Below are positions 1 to 10,868 of a stretch of DNA of 64,000 nucleotides, one piece after another. The position numbers and the translations under genes were made by a program. The notes beneath the pieces were generated by a model that saw nothing but the letters and a program-made list of their open reading frames with translations, made no database searches and was not told where the DNA came from. Numbering within the stretch: the first letter of the stretch is position 1; each line of letters starts with the position of its first letter. The stretch is taken from the NCBI GenBank assembly GCA_963383645.1, contig OY726560.1, forward strand, positions 32,431,003 to 32,495,002. The letters run 5' to 3'. Origin of the DNA: Muscardinus avellanarius (taxonomy: Eukaryota; Chordata; Mammalia; Rodentia; Gliridae).

Positions 1-226
1 TAGTACTGATGAAAGTCCTCCATGTCAATACATGTATTAAGTTGTAATACATATACTATATGTAATATAATGCATGTAACATAATACATGTATTAAGTTG
101 CATTAAGTTAACTTGATTATTATTGCTAACTAATGTTTTAGTGTATAAACACATTAAGATACATTTGCTGAGCTTTTTTAAATAGATGTTTGGATTATTC
201 CCAATTTCTTACTGCTAGGAGTAATG
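1..226. other. AT-rich unassigned sequence
   Basis: No gene or recognisable repeat family. The first 120 bases contain two imperfect copies of a short AT-rich word (catgtattaagttg), suggesting a small local duplication. Confidence 0.4.
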
Positions 227-229
227 CAT

Positions 230-264
<35 letters not shown>

Positions 265-470
265 TTTTTGTGGTACTGGGTGTAGGACCCAGGAGCATTC
301 TATCTCCAAGCTACATCTCCAGCCCTATTTTATTCTTTTGTTTTGAAACAGGGCCTTACTACATTGCAGAGGGCCTCACTAAGTTGCTGAGGCTGGCAAT
401 GAACCTGCAATCCTCTTGTCTCAGCCTCCCAAGTGCTGGGATTACAAGCGTGCACCACCATGTTGGGGTA
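227..470 (-). mobile_element. B1-ID dimer SINE with (TTTA)n tail
   Basis: A (TTTA)n run at 227-266 is the element's A-rich tail seen in reverse. It is followed by the reverse complement of the ID-like half (ggtactgggtgtaggaccca, near 271) and then of the B1-like half (tgggattacaagcgtgcacc, near 440). Confidence 0.9.
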
Positions 471-2390
471 TGAGCAATGTGTTTATAAAAAATGTTGTCT
501 GTGTCATTATGTCACTTTCTATCCATGAGTGAATGTGTTTAGATATGAGTGGAATTTCTTTCAGAGTGTATATTTCAGTTTCATTAGTTACTGACAGATT
601 GTTCTCCAAAGTGATTATACCAATTAAACTCTAACCAGCAAATTAAAAAATTAAATTTTAAATTAAATTTAAATCATAAGTAAATCAAATAAAAGCTTTG
701 GGTGTTCCACAAACTTACTAACACTCAATATAGTCAGATTTTTATATTGTTGTCAGATTGGGCCAGACATTTTAAGCCACTGCAATTTCTTTAGCTTTTG
801 CTCTAAGTTGGGTTAGAATCCCCTAAAAGATTTTGAGTAGAAGGGTGAAATTGTTTGACTTGGTAGGATCATTCTGGCCACTAGGTCGAGAATGGCCTAA
901 GAATATAAAGGAGTAAAAGCAGTGAGATCAGTTAAGTGGCTGCTTTATAATCTAAGTGATAACAGAAAATTAAACCACAATGATAGCAGGCTAACAGGAG
1001 AAAATTCTTCAGTCTTTATTTTAATCGTTTTCTTAAGAATATTGATCATGTTGTTCATTCTGTTCCCTTCTCTTTTTTGCTAGGAGTCTTAGAGATAAAC
1101 ATGTGCCTCTTGTTTTGGGGGAGCTCTCCTGAGCAGTTAGTAACTGCTCCTTCCATGGTTAAAAGTAACTTCATAAATACCTAGCTACATAAGAAGAGGA
1201 CCATGCATTACTCAGCGATCCAGTTCTGTGCGACTGATAGCTAAAAGAACAAGTAGACAAATGAATAAAACAGCCCCACCTCTGCTGTAGCAAACAGTGT
1301 ACAGAACTACTAAAATGCTGGCCTCCCTCCTGGCTTCATCTTATTTATTCCATCAACCTATTCAGTTAAAACCAATTTGATTCCTCGTTTGCTTTTAATT
1401 TAATTTTACCATATTATGTTGAGTGTGTTTTTAATAAGGAAATAATCAAATTAGTTATTTCATTTTCAAATAGTTTAGGAAAGTTCCTGGAGATTTGCAA
1501 ATACTGGACAATGCTAATATGGGGGGTGTCAGGAAAGAAAGCTGTACTCTGGGGGTTCCTTGTTTTTGTGTTGTTTTGCAAAAAGAATAGTTTCCTCAGG
1601 CTTTAGGCAATGCCCTTAAGTGACATTCTTATTGGAAGACCACTTTAAAGGATAGAAGGGATTGTTTTCAAACTATTCTTACTACTTAAAGTCAACTTCA
1701 GATGAAAAGACATTGTCTCAACATTAACATTTCCCTTCATACCTGGTCATCAACCTATACTGTTAGCCTGCTAAATCAGAAATTTCTTAGTGGCTAGGAA
1801 GGGCTATTAGTACTTCTAGGTTTCTCCCTTTTTCTTGCTCTTTTGTACTTGGGATAAAAGGATCTAAGCTTAGGTAGAGAAGAGCCAAGTGATCAGACGG
1901 AGGAGACAACACCCCTTCATCTACACCATATCCATCCTTCATGATGATGGCTTTAGTCTGTTAACTCTAGCAGCATTCAGGTTTACATCAGAGAATGTCT
2001 GATCTCTAAAACCTTTTATAAGCCTTTCAAAGGGTTTAGTATGGTGGAGGCAACAAAATTGACCACACTTCAAATAGCATATAAAAATAATTTTAAAAGC
2101 CTATCCTCCCTAAATTACCAGGAAGTAAAATGTTACCATGACACTTTAAGCCACAGTTGACACATGCTGGTCAGTGCCCAGGAGCTAGAAATTTATATAA
2201 GTTACTTCCACTCCTCTCTTCATGAAAATTGGTGATTTGGGAAGAACAATAAAAGTAATTTGTTTAGAGGAATGTTTGCTTCTATTGTCATGCTATAATG
2301 ACCCACTAGAGAAACCCTGATTTGATCCAATAACAATCACTCTAATTCCATAGAAGGACTGGGTGGCAATTAATCTAGGGAGGTTTATGG
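471..2390. other. unassigned non-coding sequence
   Basis: I see no exon, RNA gene or young repeat here. The stretch around 830-960 (a GATCATTCTGGCCACTAGGT-like core) resembles an ancient mammalian interspersed repeat, but I cannot name the family. Confidence 0.4.
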
Positions 2391-2448
2391 AAATAGCTGA
2401 GTGGATTTCCAACCTCGGGAAATAGCTGAGTGGATTTCCAACCTCGGG
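2391..2448 (+). repeat. perfect 29-bp tandem duplication
   Basis: A unit beginning aaatagctgagtgg and ending caacctcggg occurs twice with no spacer (2391-2419 and 2420-2448). The copies are identical, so the event is probably recent. Confidence 0.95.
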
Positions 2449-3438
2449 AAGCAGCAGAATACCCAGGAAATACAAGATAGTGGTAAAGGTTATCAGCATT
2501 AGTAGACTTCAATTGGCATGAGAAGCCCAGTTTCTAAATAGTCTCAAGTTGAGAATGGTTCTCTGGAAAGACCAAGTAATCAGATGGCTAGCACTTTCAA
2601 CCCCATCAACTGACCTCTGAAAGTTGTAGAAGGGCTAGAGATTAAGCTTTATAAAAGCTTTTAAGTAAGATTTGATGAACTTCCAGGTGTCAAATACCTG
2701 GGAGTGTGGTGTGCTACTGGGTGGTAGCACAGAAGCTCTGTGCTCCATCTCATATTCACTATGTGTAGCTTTACCGTTGACTGCCCCAAGTTGTATCCTT
2801 TGCAATGAACTGGTAAAGATTAAATGTAGTGCTTCCCTGAGTTCTGTGAGCCATTCCATTCCAGCAAATTATCAAGCTGATAGGGTCTGGGAGTCATGAG
2901 GACACCTGACTACTACCAGCCTGTCACTCAGTCAGAGGCCCAGACTTGTGATCGGTACCTGAAGTAAGGGCAATCTTGTTGGACTGAGCTCTTAACTTCT
3001 GGGACCTGACACTAATCCCAATTAGATAGTGTCAGACTAAACTAAACCCATTTGCATCCTGGGAGAACTGCTTCATGTATGGGGAAAATATCCGTGCATC
3101 TGGTCACAGAAGTGAGATTACAGTAGGAGAAAAGCATGTGTTTTCCTCACTTGACTGTTAAAGTATTACTACCAAGCATCATTTTTTCAGTCTTTTGTTG
3201 ATGTGGTTATTTTCATCAGAACTAGGATCCCCAGTAGTTCTAACTTCTTGAACTTCTTGACTTTTGCTCCAAATGGAGGTTGTTTTTTTTTTTTAGCTTT
3301 GTATCATCTATCAATTTGATAAACTTACTTTCTCTAACTTATAAAGACATATACCAAATAAGAAAGCCCCAAGGCAGAATCTTACAGCTCTTTGACAATA
3401 GCAACAAAAAGCTATATCCCATTAGAATATTAATAAGT
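2449..3438. other. unassigned non-coding sequence
   Basis: No supported gene. Short reading frames at 2635-2899 overlap on both strands and have no recognisable family. Base composition is ordinary for intergenic mammalian DNA. Confidence 0.4.
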
Positions 3439-3453
3439 TAAACAATTATTTTT

Positions 3454-3838
3454 TCTGATTATTCATTTTATTTATTTTATATATATTTTTATTTATTTAT
3501 TATTTTTTGTAATCATACAGCACTTTGGAATACAAGACTTGAGAGGATATATAAGCACACATCATCCAATAAGCACTCATCCAATCCCCATCCCATTCCC
3601 TCCCCCTCTGTCGATCCCATGCTTAATTGGTAATTATCTTTGATATATTTGTTTACACACCTCATGAGTTTTAAAGAGATTCCATCCTCCCCTATCCCCT
3701 CCCCTCTGATTGGTCACCTTAATTGCTTCTCTAAAGGGCCTTTTCTACTACTCGACCTCCTCCTGTTACCCCTTTCCTCCTAGTTCTTGCTAATTAGGGG
3801 AAGCATCTGGATTTTATTTTCTGCACTATTTCTATGTG
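3454..3838 (-). repeat. L1-like ORF2 end and 3' UTR forming the 3' part of the composite element
   Basis: On the minus strand the words cagatgcttcccctaatt, taggaggaaagggg, aggtgacc and gggatggggattggatgag occur in the same order as in the L1 3' ends at 18803-19185 and 62640-62946. This is probably the part that lets L1 proteins recognise the RNA. The tail is A/T-rich rather than pure poly(A). Confidence 0.8.
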
Positions 3839-3857
3839 CATGTCGCATTGCAAGTTC

Positions 3858-4775
3858 TGATCCCACTCTTGATGGCCCCAGTAGTGGCCTGGCCACCCAG
3901 GGGACTCTTATCCCGATCTCACTGGCTCCAGCACCGGCTTTGCTTCATGGGAGGCCCCGATCCTGGCCTCGCTGGCCCCCACACAGAACTAACCCCTCGG
4001 ATGGCTCCGTTCCCAGCCTCAGAGGCCCCAGCACTGGCCTAGCCTCATGACAGGCTCCAATCCTGGCCTTGCTGACCCTGGCACAGGCCTAACCACTCGG
4101 CAGGCTCCTATACTGGTCTCACATGTCCCAGCTCCATCCTTGCCTCATGGCAGTTTCCAATCCCAACCTCTCTGGCCCTGGCACCAGCCTTATCCCTCAG
4201 CAGAGTCTGATCCCAGCCTCGGAGGTCCCAGCACCAGTCTTGCCTCACGGCAGGCTCCAATCCTGACCTTGCTGGCCCCGGCACCAGCCTAACCCCTCGG
4301 CTGGCGCTGATCCTTGCCTCAGAGGCCTCAGTAGCACCCTTGCCTCATGGCAGGCTCCGAACCCGGCCTCGTCGGCCCCGGCACTGACCTCACCCCTTGG
4401 CAGGCTCCAATCCCGGCCTTAGAGGCCCCAGCACTGGCCATACCTCAAGGCAGGCTCCAATCCCGGCCTTGCTGGCCTCAGCACTGGTCTAACACCTCGG
4501 CAGGCTCCTATCCAGGCCTCAGAGGCCTTGGCACCAGCCTTGCCTCACAGCAGGCTCCGATCCCGGCCTTGATGGCCCTGGCACTGGCCTAACCCCTCGG
4601 CAGGCTCTGATCCCGGCCTCGAAGGCCTCATCACCAGCCTTGCCTCACAGCAGGCTCTGATCCCGGCCTCGCTGGCCCCGGCACCGACCTAACCCCTTGG
4701 CAGGCTCTGATCCCGGCCTCAGAGGCCCTATAAGCTGCCTTGCCTCACAGCAGGCTCCGATTCGAGCCCCCTCTT
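3858..4775 (-). repeat. GC-rich array of ~50-bp units (VNTR-like), about 18 copies
   Basis: Plus-strand units run through words such as gatcccggcctc, agaggccccagcacc and ggcaggctcc. Two half-unit types tend to alternate (one with gccttgcctcatgg, the other with cctaacccctcgg), giving a ~100-bp higher-order period. Overlapping proline-rich frames on the plus strand are by-products of the repeat. Confidence 0.9.
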
Positions 4776-5300
4776 TACCCAGCAGGTTGTCCCACATTCC
4801 CTAGGTACATGGTAGTAGTATTCCACCTGTGAGGTAATTTCTTCAAAAGTCCAAGGTGTATTACATCAGATCTCTGCCTCCCCTGAGTACTTGCCGCTGC
4901 CAATGCGACTGTCTCCACCATTTCAAATCTTTCCCAAGCTCTTTTCCTATACTGCACAATGTCTAGTGTTCCAAAGCATGCGCGATGGTAGCATTTAACC
5001 TTTGGGGTAATTTCTTTAGAGGATCAGGGTGGGTTGGATCAGATGTCTGCCTCTCCCAAAGACAAGTCTCCATCGCCATCTCAGCCACTGCTGCTGCCAC
5101 CGCCTTCCTCCTAGGTCTCCACTAGACTCTCTCCTTACAGGTGATATCCAGAATTCTTAAAGATGTAAAGAAGCCTCAGTCCTACTTCGCGGGGAATTTT
5201 TCCAAAAGCTCCAGTTCAGATGTATATGTTTTGTCTGCATCTCCAATATTCTAGCTGCCGCCTCGGCCATCTTAACCCCTCTCAAATATTTTTCTTTTTC
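4776..5300 (-). promoter_or_regulatory. leader-like region of the composite element with diverged internal repeats
   Basis: On the minus strand AAGATGGCCGAGGCGGCAG near 5270 resembles the start of the L1s in this window (GGAAGATGGCGAC). Two diverged repeats follow, each with 'gaggcaga.atctgat' and 'aagaaattacc', around 4805-4885 and 5005-5065. It could derive from an older L1 5' UTR. Promoter activity is inferred, not seen. Confidence 0.5.
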
Positions 5301-5407
5301 TTTTCCCTTTTTTTTTTTTTTTTTTTAAGAGAAGAGAGTATGTGTGGTTTGGGGAGGATGTGGGATCAGGCACTCGGTAATGATGAAATTTTTTTTCATT
5401 CCAGGTG

Positions 5408-5620
5408 TGTGGGGTGGGGGTCACCTAAGGGTGCCCTGCCCATGCCCACTCACGCGCCCAGGGTCAGGGCCTGGCGGCCAGGACCTCAGGGTTCTTCTGC
5501 GTGGGGAGGAGGTCGCCTAAGGGTGCCCCGCTAGCGCCTGCCACCTGCCCAAGGTCGGGGCCTGGCGGCCGGACCTCAGGGTCCTTCCAGGTGGGGAGGG
5601 GGTTGCCTAAGGGTGCCCCC
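5408..5620 (-). promoter_or_regulatory. GC-rich ~92-bp tandem repeats at the 5' end of the composite element
   Basis: The word gcctaagggtgcccc recurs (as cacctaagggtgccctg in the first copy) at about 5422, 5512 and 5605, with GGGGCCTGGCGGCC between. The element starts inside this array. Tandem GC-rich monomers at a 5' end are a known promoter form in rodent L1s; that role here is inference. Confidence 0.7.
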
Positions 5621-5635
5621 TAAACAATTATTTTT

Positions 5636-6008
5636 AATTGCCTAATTGTTTTTAAAAGGGTACTATCTTAAATGTCAGGTAAGAGATTAATAATTTTTTG
5701 CAAAAGATATTATTAGAAACAAATATAACATTAAAGACAAATGAGAACCTAGTAATTTGAAAGAAAAAATTTAATTCAAAATTAAACCTTAATTATTTAG
5801 CACATCTGAAATTGCATTAAATCATCTTTGCAAATTATTGCATCCTTTATATTATGTACATAACAAAGAGCAGACACTCAATAAACATTAGTCAACTAAG
5901 TAAAAATTATAAAATTAAATCTACCCTCCTTGGAATCAGTTTATATATATAATGTGCTTAGATAGTTTATTTATTGCATAGTATCCTTTCTTTAAAAGTG
6001 TTTTTATA
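5636..6008. other. AT-rich unassigned sequence with possible MIR/L2 tail
   Basis: Mostly AT-rich DNA without coding potential. The words gagcagacactcaataaac near 5870 resemble the 3' end of MIR/L2-type repeats. Confidence 0.35.
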
Positions 6009-6195
6009 GCTGGTCATGGTGGTACACATCTGTAATCCCAGTCAGAACATGGGAGGCTGAGACAGGAGGATTGCAAGTTCAAGACCAGTCTCAGCAACTT
6101 TGCAAGACTCTCAGTAACTTAGACCTGTTTCAAAACAAAAAATAAAGGCTGAGATTATAAGTCAGAGGTAAAATGCCCTGGTGTTACCAGTAGGC
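6009..6195 (+). mobile_element. diverged B1-ID SINE
   Basis: Starts 'agctggtcatggtggtacac', continues with the B1 core (gggaggctgagacaggagga) and ends in a degraded ID half (gtcagaggtaaaatgcc). Confidence 0.85.
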
Positions 6196-6361
6196 AAAAT
6201 TGCTCAATGTATCTTTCTGCTTCTTAGGCCAGCCAATTAGTTTTTCTGTACTCTAGGACCTTCCACAAACTGAATTCAACTAGTCTATCCAGTGTCCATG
6301 ACCACTCGCTTGGTCATGAGTAAATAAGATGGTCTCCTCACTATCCTCAGAACACACCCAT

Positions 6362-6612
6362 TTTCTTTTTTTTCTTTTTTCTTTTTTCTTTTTTTTTTTT
6401 TTTTTTTTTTGTGGGCCTGGGGATGGAACCCAGGGGCATTCGACCTCCAAGCTACATCCCCTGGCCTATTTTTTATTCTTTATTTTGAAACTGGGTCTCA
6501 CTGAGTTGCAGAGGGCCTCACTAAGTAGCTGAGGCTGTCTGCAAACTGCGATCCTCCAGTCTCAGCCTCCCGAATGCAGGGATTACAAGCGTGCGCCACC
6601 ACGCCCGGGTCC
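6362..6612 (-). mobile_element. B1-ID SINE
   Basis: Long poly(T) at 6362-6410, then the reverse complement of the ID half (ggggatggaacccaggggca) and of the B1 half, ending caccacgcccgg. Confidence 0.92.
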
Positions 6613-6759
6613 ATTTTCGTTTTTAATTCAAGTTCCCCGTACATGAATGCTCTCAGCTTTCCTCTAAGTTCATCCAAATATTGCCCATTCTTCTAGGCTC
6701 TTCCTCTCCCTAACAAGTTTTCAGTATAGCTCCAGTGTTCCTTCTTTTTTTCTCTAAAA

Positions 6760-6840
6760 TCATTCAATTATTCATTCAATGAGTATTTTGAATGCCAAAT
6801 GCCCAATGTTGTGCTAGTATTGGGTATAAAACATACTTTT
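6760..6840 (-). repeat. L2/MIR-like ancient repeat fragment
   Basis: The words attcattcaatgagtattt and aatgttgtgctagtattggg follow the antisense order of the common ancient mammalian repeat 3' end ('cattcaacaaatatt... tgtgctaggc'). Confidence 0.45.
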
Positions 6841-6889
6841 TCTGCTTTATACTTAGACTGTCTAATTTGAATTCTTTCTATATGATGTA

Positions 6890-7075
6890 CTAGCTCTTTA
6901 ACCTCAGGCATTTTCTTAACCACCTTATTCCTCTGTTTCCTCATTTATAAAATGGGATGAAAACCACTACCTCAATAGGTGGTCATTATTATTAGAGGAG
7001 AGAATTACTGAAAGCTTTATGAGCAGTGTTTTAAATTCAGCAAAATGCTTGATGGATGTTTGTTGTCATTTTGGC
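6890..7075 (+). repeat. MIR
   Basis: Contains the MIR core order: 'ttaaccaccttattcctctg', 'tttcctcatttataaaatggg', then a decayed 3' part. Confidence 0.7.
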
Positions 7076-7374
7076 TCCTAATTTTATTATTCAATTCTAA
7101 AAAGTGACTGGGAAGCCTGGCTTCTTAAGACCAGAGTCATTTGGAGCTGATTTTTGTCAGAGGGGGCTGGGATCAGGGACTGGGAGAGTGTCAGGGAAAC
7201 CCCACTCTGTTTGTGGACCTAAGTGGGGAAGCCCTGCACTGCACAGAGGCTAGAGTGTGGTGGGAAAGGGTGAGGCAGAAGCAGTGACTTGGAAACATGG
7301 CACCTACTTTAGTCTTCAGCGGAACTCTCTCAGCTAATGTTTATCCACCAGTGGCCTTCTCTACATCTGGGGTT
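7076..7374. other. unassigned non-coding sequence
   Basis: No coding region, RNA gene or repeat family recognised. Confidence 0.35.
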
Positions 7375-7520
7375 TTGGTTGTTGTTGTTATTGTTATTTT
7401 TGTTTTGTTTTGGTGCATTGTAATTCTACATCATAACAAGGTTCAGAGTAACACATACCTACATATATCATTCCTTGTGTCTTTTCCTCCACTTCCTACC
7501 CTACTCTCCCCTACTCATAA
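7375..7520 (-). repeat. L1 3'-end fragment
   Basis: On the minus strand 'ttatgatgtagaattacaatgcacc' followed by an A-rich stretch parallels the L1 3' ends elsewhere here (atgatg..gaata.a.tgcaccaataaa). A G/A-rich stretch precedes it, as in L1 3' UTRs. Confidence 0.55.
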
Positions 7521-8339
7521 ATAATATTTAGCTCAATATAAATAACTTCATACATGAACAAAGGATTATTTGAACAATTTCCATCATTAGTGCCTGTATT
7601 TTCCAACTGCCAAACCAGACTTGTAGAGGTCAGGCTCAAAGGGACCAGTGGTTTCAGTCCTGCCAGAGCAGAACTGAAAATGTAAACTGGAAACAGATTC
7701 ACCTTCCTCCTAGAGAACATCCAATGGTTACAGCAGTTGGTGTTGGGCACACTTCACCACACCATCTGAGCCTTCTTCTCATCTTCAAATGTTTTTAAAG
7801 TGAATATCAAGATATCCAAACATCTTCCCGCCTCACTGAAAAGCATATGTGAAGTTTTCATTTTCTGACCATATTGTTTAGACGGGGCTCCTTTGCAAAT
7901 AGTGGTCCCCTGTCCTGCATCCTTGGCCTTGTCCTCTCCTTAAGTAACAGGACCATCTGCAGCATGCAATTCATGTGCCTCAAATTCAACCTTTTGATGT
8001 CCTTCTTCTGCTGATCTGTGGGACTCCAGCTAATGGTCCCACCACCATAGATGACCTGCTGCCTCTACTCGTGTGACGGCATACCTTCTCCTGGTGTCCA
8101 GTCAGCTTCCATCACTTGTATGCTCTAGTATCCAGGTCTGAGCAGACAGAAGGTAGCTTCAGAACAAAGGTTAGTTTCTCTAGTAAAATCTGCTTTCCAC
8201 CTCTTTGCTTGGTCCCCTGAGCTACATCAACCACAGACCTGTGAGCCACATTGTTGATGAAACCATACATGTGGACTAAGGTCAATTTTCACTAAATCAC
8301 CTTTTTTGGGCATTGATTCATTGTGCAGCTATAAACATA
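7521..8339. other. unassigned sequence, possibly transcript-derived on the minus strand
   Basis: Roughly 7740-8310 read on the minus strand has even base composition and stretches of plausible codons interrupted by stops, which would suit an old processed pseudogene. I do not recognise a parent gene and see no poly(A) or TSD that would prove retroposition. Confidence 0.25.
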
Positions 8340-8506
8340 GATACACAAGCATTAGTGAGGCCCTTTGCAACTTAGTGAGACCCTATTTCAAAATAAAGAA
8401 TTAAAAAATGGGGCTGGAGGTTTAGCTCAAAGGTATAATGTCCCTGGGTTCCATTCCCAGTATTGCAAATAAAATTAAAATAAAATAAAATAAAATAAAA
8501 TATTTT
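8340..8506 (+). mobile_element. 5'-truncated B1-ID SINE with (AAAAT)n tail
   Basis: Begins in the B1 3' part (agtgaggccctttgcaactt), continues into the ID half (ggctggaggtttagctca, gggttccattcccag) and ends in an (AAAAT)n tail. Confidence 0.85.
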
Positions 8507-8525
8507 TTAAAAACTTTAAAAAATA

Positions 8526-8645
8526 AGGCTGGAGGCATAGCTCAGAGGTACAATGCCTGGGTTCCATCCTCAGTACCACACATACACACACAAAAAAAAA
8601 AAAAAAAAAAGAAAGAAAGAAAGAAAGAAAGAAAAACAATGAAAA
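8526..8645 (+). mobile_element. ID-type SINE monomer with A/GAAA tail
   Basis: Stand-alone ID unit: 'ggctggaggcatagctcaga' and 'tgggttccatcctcagtacc', followed by poly(A) and a (GAAA)n run at 8611-8634. Confidence 0.85.
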
Positions 8646-8984
8646 GAAAAAACACAAAATTTTCAAGTTTTATTTTTACTTGTAACACCACACAAAATAG
8701 TTTTTGGGTATTTATAAAACAGTGACTAAAAGGAAAAACTCTTCTTTAAATACATATCTCAGTTTAAAATACATAATTTCAAATTTCACTGGTAAGTCTC
8801 GGACCATCACCAATAGGGCTCATTCTGGAAACAGCAAATACATGATAAAATGTATTGTTGCTTGGAAGTTTCTATCTTTTAACTGATCTCTTGATTCACT
8901 GTATTTTCTCCAAAACTACCTACAGGAAAGTTCTTCTCTGCGTTTCCAAAGGAAGCGGAATTGAGCGTGTATACACAAATAAAA
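8646..8984. other. unassigned non-coding sequence
   Basis: No gene or repeat recognised. Confidence 0.35.
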
Positions 8985-9080
8985 ACTTAGCTTAGCAGTA
9001 CAGCATTTGCCTAGCATGCATAAGAACCTGATTTGATCCCCAGCATTGTAAGAAAAAAGAAAAGAAGGAAAGAGAAAAAG
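8985..9080 (+). mobile_element. ID-type SINE monomer
   Basis: 'agcttagcagtacagcattt', 'gcctagcatgcataa' and 'gatttgatccccagcattgt' follow the tRNA-derived ID order, with a purine-rich tail. This copy keeps the 'gcctagcatgc' anticodon-region sequence that the dimeric SINEs have lost. Confidence 0.85.
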
Positions 9081-9613
9081 AGGCAACCTTAAGCACTTTG
9101 AATAGGTGACCTCAGATCTCACAAGTCCACGTTATAAAGTATGGTTGCTATAAATTATTCTATTAAAACGCAAATGCTTTAATAACCCTACATTTGGAAT
9201 CAATTGAAAGGCACAGATGCCTTTAGGTTGACTTCTGAACTTCTCTGATTTGTGGCACAGATAAGATTAAATGATGGACTAATTAATTTGGGCACAGTTT
9301 TTAAAGTCTCTAAATCTTGACAAGTTAACGAATATGGCAAAGAGTTGGCTATTTCAGGCTACCTTAAGTACATTAAGCACTTTAAACTTTTTGGTCCAAT
9401 CATAGGGCCTGACACTTGAGGAATGTTTTCAGCTTCTTAACCTTCCCTGTGACTGGTGTCGCGAGTCTTTGATTGCCCACCTTGCTATAAATATTAGCCC
9501 TTATTTATGTCCCCTGACTTTTGACTGTTTGCAAGGCTGTGGCCTTGTCTTTCATTCTACTCAAAATATTGATTCACAATTTCTAGAGCGAAGTGTATAT
9601 ACATATGTAATTT

Positions 9614-9614
<1 letters not shown>
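9081..9614. other. unassigned non-coding sequence
   Basis: No supported gene or repeat. Confidence 0.35.

Positions 9615-9649
<35 letters not shown>
9615..9649 (+). repeat. (GT)n microsatellite
   Basis: About 16 uninterrupted GT dinucleotides. Confidence 0.95.
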
Positions 9650-9650
<1 letters not shown>

Positions 9651-9902
9651 ACCACAAACGATATAGAAAAGAACAGAACTAAGATGTGCCATTCGCTTCT
9701 TGTATGTACCTTTTATTTAGGTCATTTCTTACTTGTTTTCTTTAAACTTCACTGTTTGTTAACAGAGAGTTTACTTGCCCAGTGAAAGCATATGTAAAGA
9801 AATACACATAAAGAAACAAAACAGAGAGTTCCTGTCATGTATTCAAAGTTACCCATGTGAAAAAGATGGAACCTGAATTTATACACAGAACTCTTTCCAA
9901 AG

Positions 9903-9965
9903 AGTGTTTCTCAAAGTCCCCTACTTGCAGGTGAAATCTCCTCAGGCACTTGTTTAAAATGCACA
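9903..9965 (+). repeat. MER5A-like DNA transposon fragment
   Basis: 'tttctcaaagtcccc', then 'ctcctcaggcacttgttta' and 'aaatgcacag' follow the order of MER5A-type hAT-derived short elements. Only part is present. Confidence 0.5.
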
Positions 9966-10191
9966 GTGAGCCAGGCAGGGTGACTTATGATCGTGATCCT
10001 AATACTTGGGAAGCCGAGACAGGAGGATCGCAGGTTTGAGAACAGCCTCAACAAACACCGATAACCCTATCAACCTAGAGAAACCCTGTTTCAAAATAAA
10101 AATAAAAATAGGGCTGGGAGTGTTGCTCAGAGGTAAAGTGTTCCTGGATTCAATCCCCAGTATCACCAAAAAAAAAAAAAAAAAAAAAAAG
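9966..10191 (+). mobile_element. B1-ID SINE
   Basis: Diverged start (gtgagccaggcagggtgact), B1 core (gccgagacaggaggatcgca), ID half (ggctgggagtgttgctcaga, ggattcaatccccag) and poly(A) of about 20. Confidence 0.92.
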
Positions 10192-10629
10192 AAAGCACAA
10201 TGATACAATGATGGTTTCTACCCTTGTCTCACAGAAATCTAGGGATGGATTCCAGAAACACTGCCTTCGTTTGTCCAGAAGCTCAAAGAATGATAAAATT
10301 TTAAACTTTATAAATAGTCAAAACCTATTGGAATTGGAGTTCTGAAACACAAGTCACTTTTCCACTTAAAGCATAATTTTATGGAAGGTGTCAGGTACCT
10401 GAAAATAAGAGTTTATGGTGACAAATGTCTTTTCAGGGATGACTATAGCTTTTTGCTAAGTTGTTGCTGATAAATTTTTTCTACAAAGCTCAAGTCTCAG
10501 TCCAGGCTGGTAGTAAATCATATTTCCTGGCACCACAATTTTAAAAGAAAAGTAAGTGAGGACAATATTATAAATGTTGCTTTTCTGGCACTAGCTATCA
10601 CAAGATTAATTGTGTTGGCATAACTTTTT
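10192..10629. other. unassigned non-coding sequence
   Basis: No supported gene or repeat. Confidence 0.35.
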
Positions 10630-10640
10630 TCTCATGAACT

Positions 10641-10857
10641 TTATTAATTAATTAATTAATTTATTTATTTATTTATATTGCAGGTCTGGGGATGGAACCC
10701 AGGGACATTTGACCTCCGAGCTACACCCCCTGCCCTGATTTTTATTCTTTATTTTGAAATAGCGCCTCACTAAGTACCTAGGCTGTCTGCAAACCACGAT
10801 CCTCCCGTCTCAACCTTACGAATGCTGGGATTACAAGCGTGCGCCACCACGCCCGGC
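10641..10857 (-). mobile_element. B1-ID SINE with TSD
   Basis: Flanked by an 11-bp near-perfect TSD (tctcatgaact at 10630-10640; tctcatgacct at 10858-10868). The tail is (TTAA)n then (TTTA)n. Both halves are complete. Confidence 0.93.
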
Positions 10858-10868
10858 TCTCATGACCT

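Larger units (their letters stand above)
3454..5620 (-). mobile_element. ORF-less composite L1-mobilised retroelement (SVA-like architecture)
   Basis: A perfect 15-bp TSD (TAAACAATTATTTTT) lies at 3439-3453 and 5621-5635. Read on the minus strand, the element has about two and a third GC-rich ~92-bp repeats, a pyrimidine/purine tract with ~20 A, a leader containing AAGATGGCCGAGGCGG and diverged internal repeats, an array of ~50-bp units, and then a segment resembling the end of L1 ORF2 plus the L1 3' UTR with an A/T-rich tail. No long reading frame fits a protein family. The TSD shows this is one complete insertion. Mobilisation by L1 is inferred from the 3' end and TSD length. It resembles SVA in plan but not in sequence source. 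Family name unknown to me. Confidence 0.85.

Noticed and set aside
3787..4592. Proline/alanine-rich plus-strand frames of 81-87 codons
   Set aside because: By-products of the ~50-bp tandem repeat inside the composite element; antisense to that element and without a start context or family.
3858..4775. CRISPR-like array
   Set aside because: Units are contiguous, diverged and without unique spacers; the mammalian context and TSD make it a VNTR inside a retroelement.
8985..9080. Functional tRNA or BC1-like RNA gene
   Set aside because: ID-type repeat with degraded tRNA features and an A-rich tail; nothing separates it from other ID copies.
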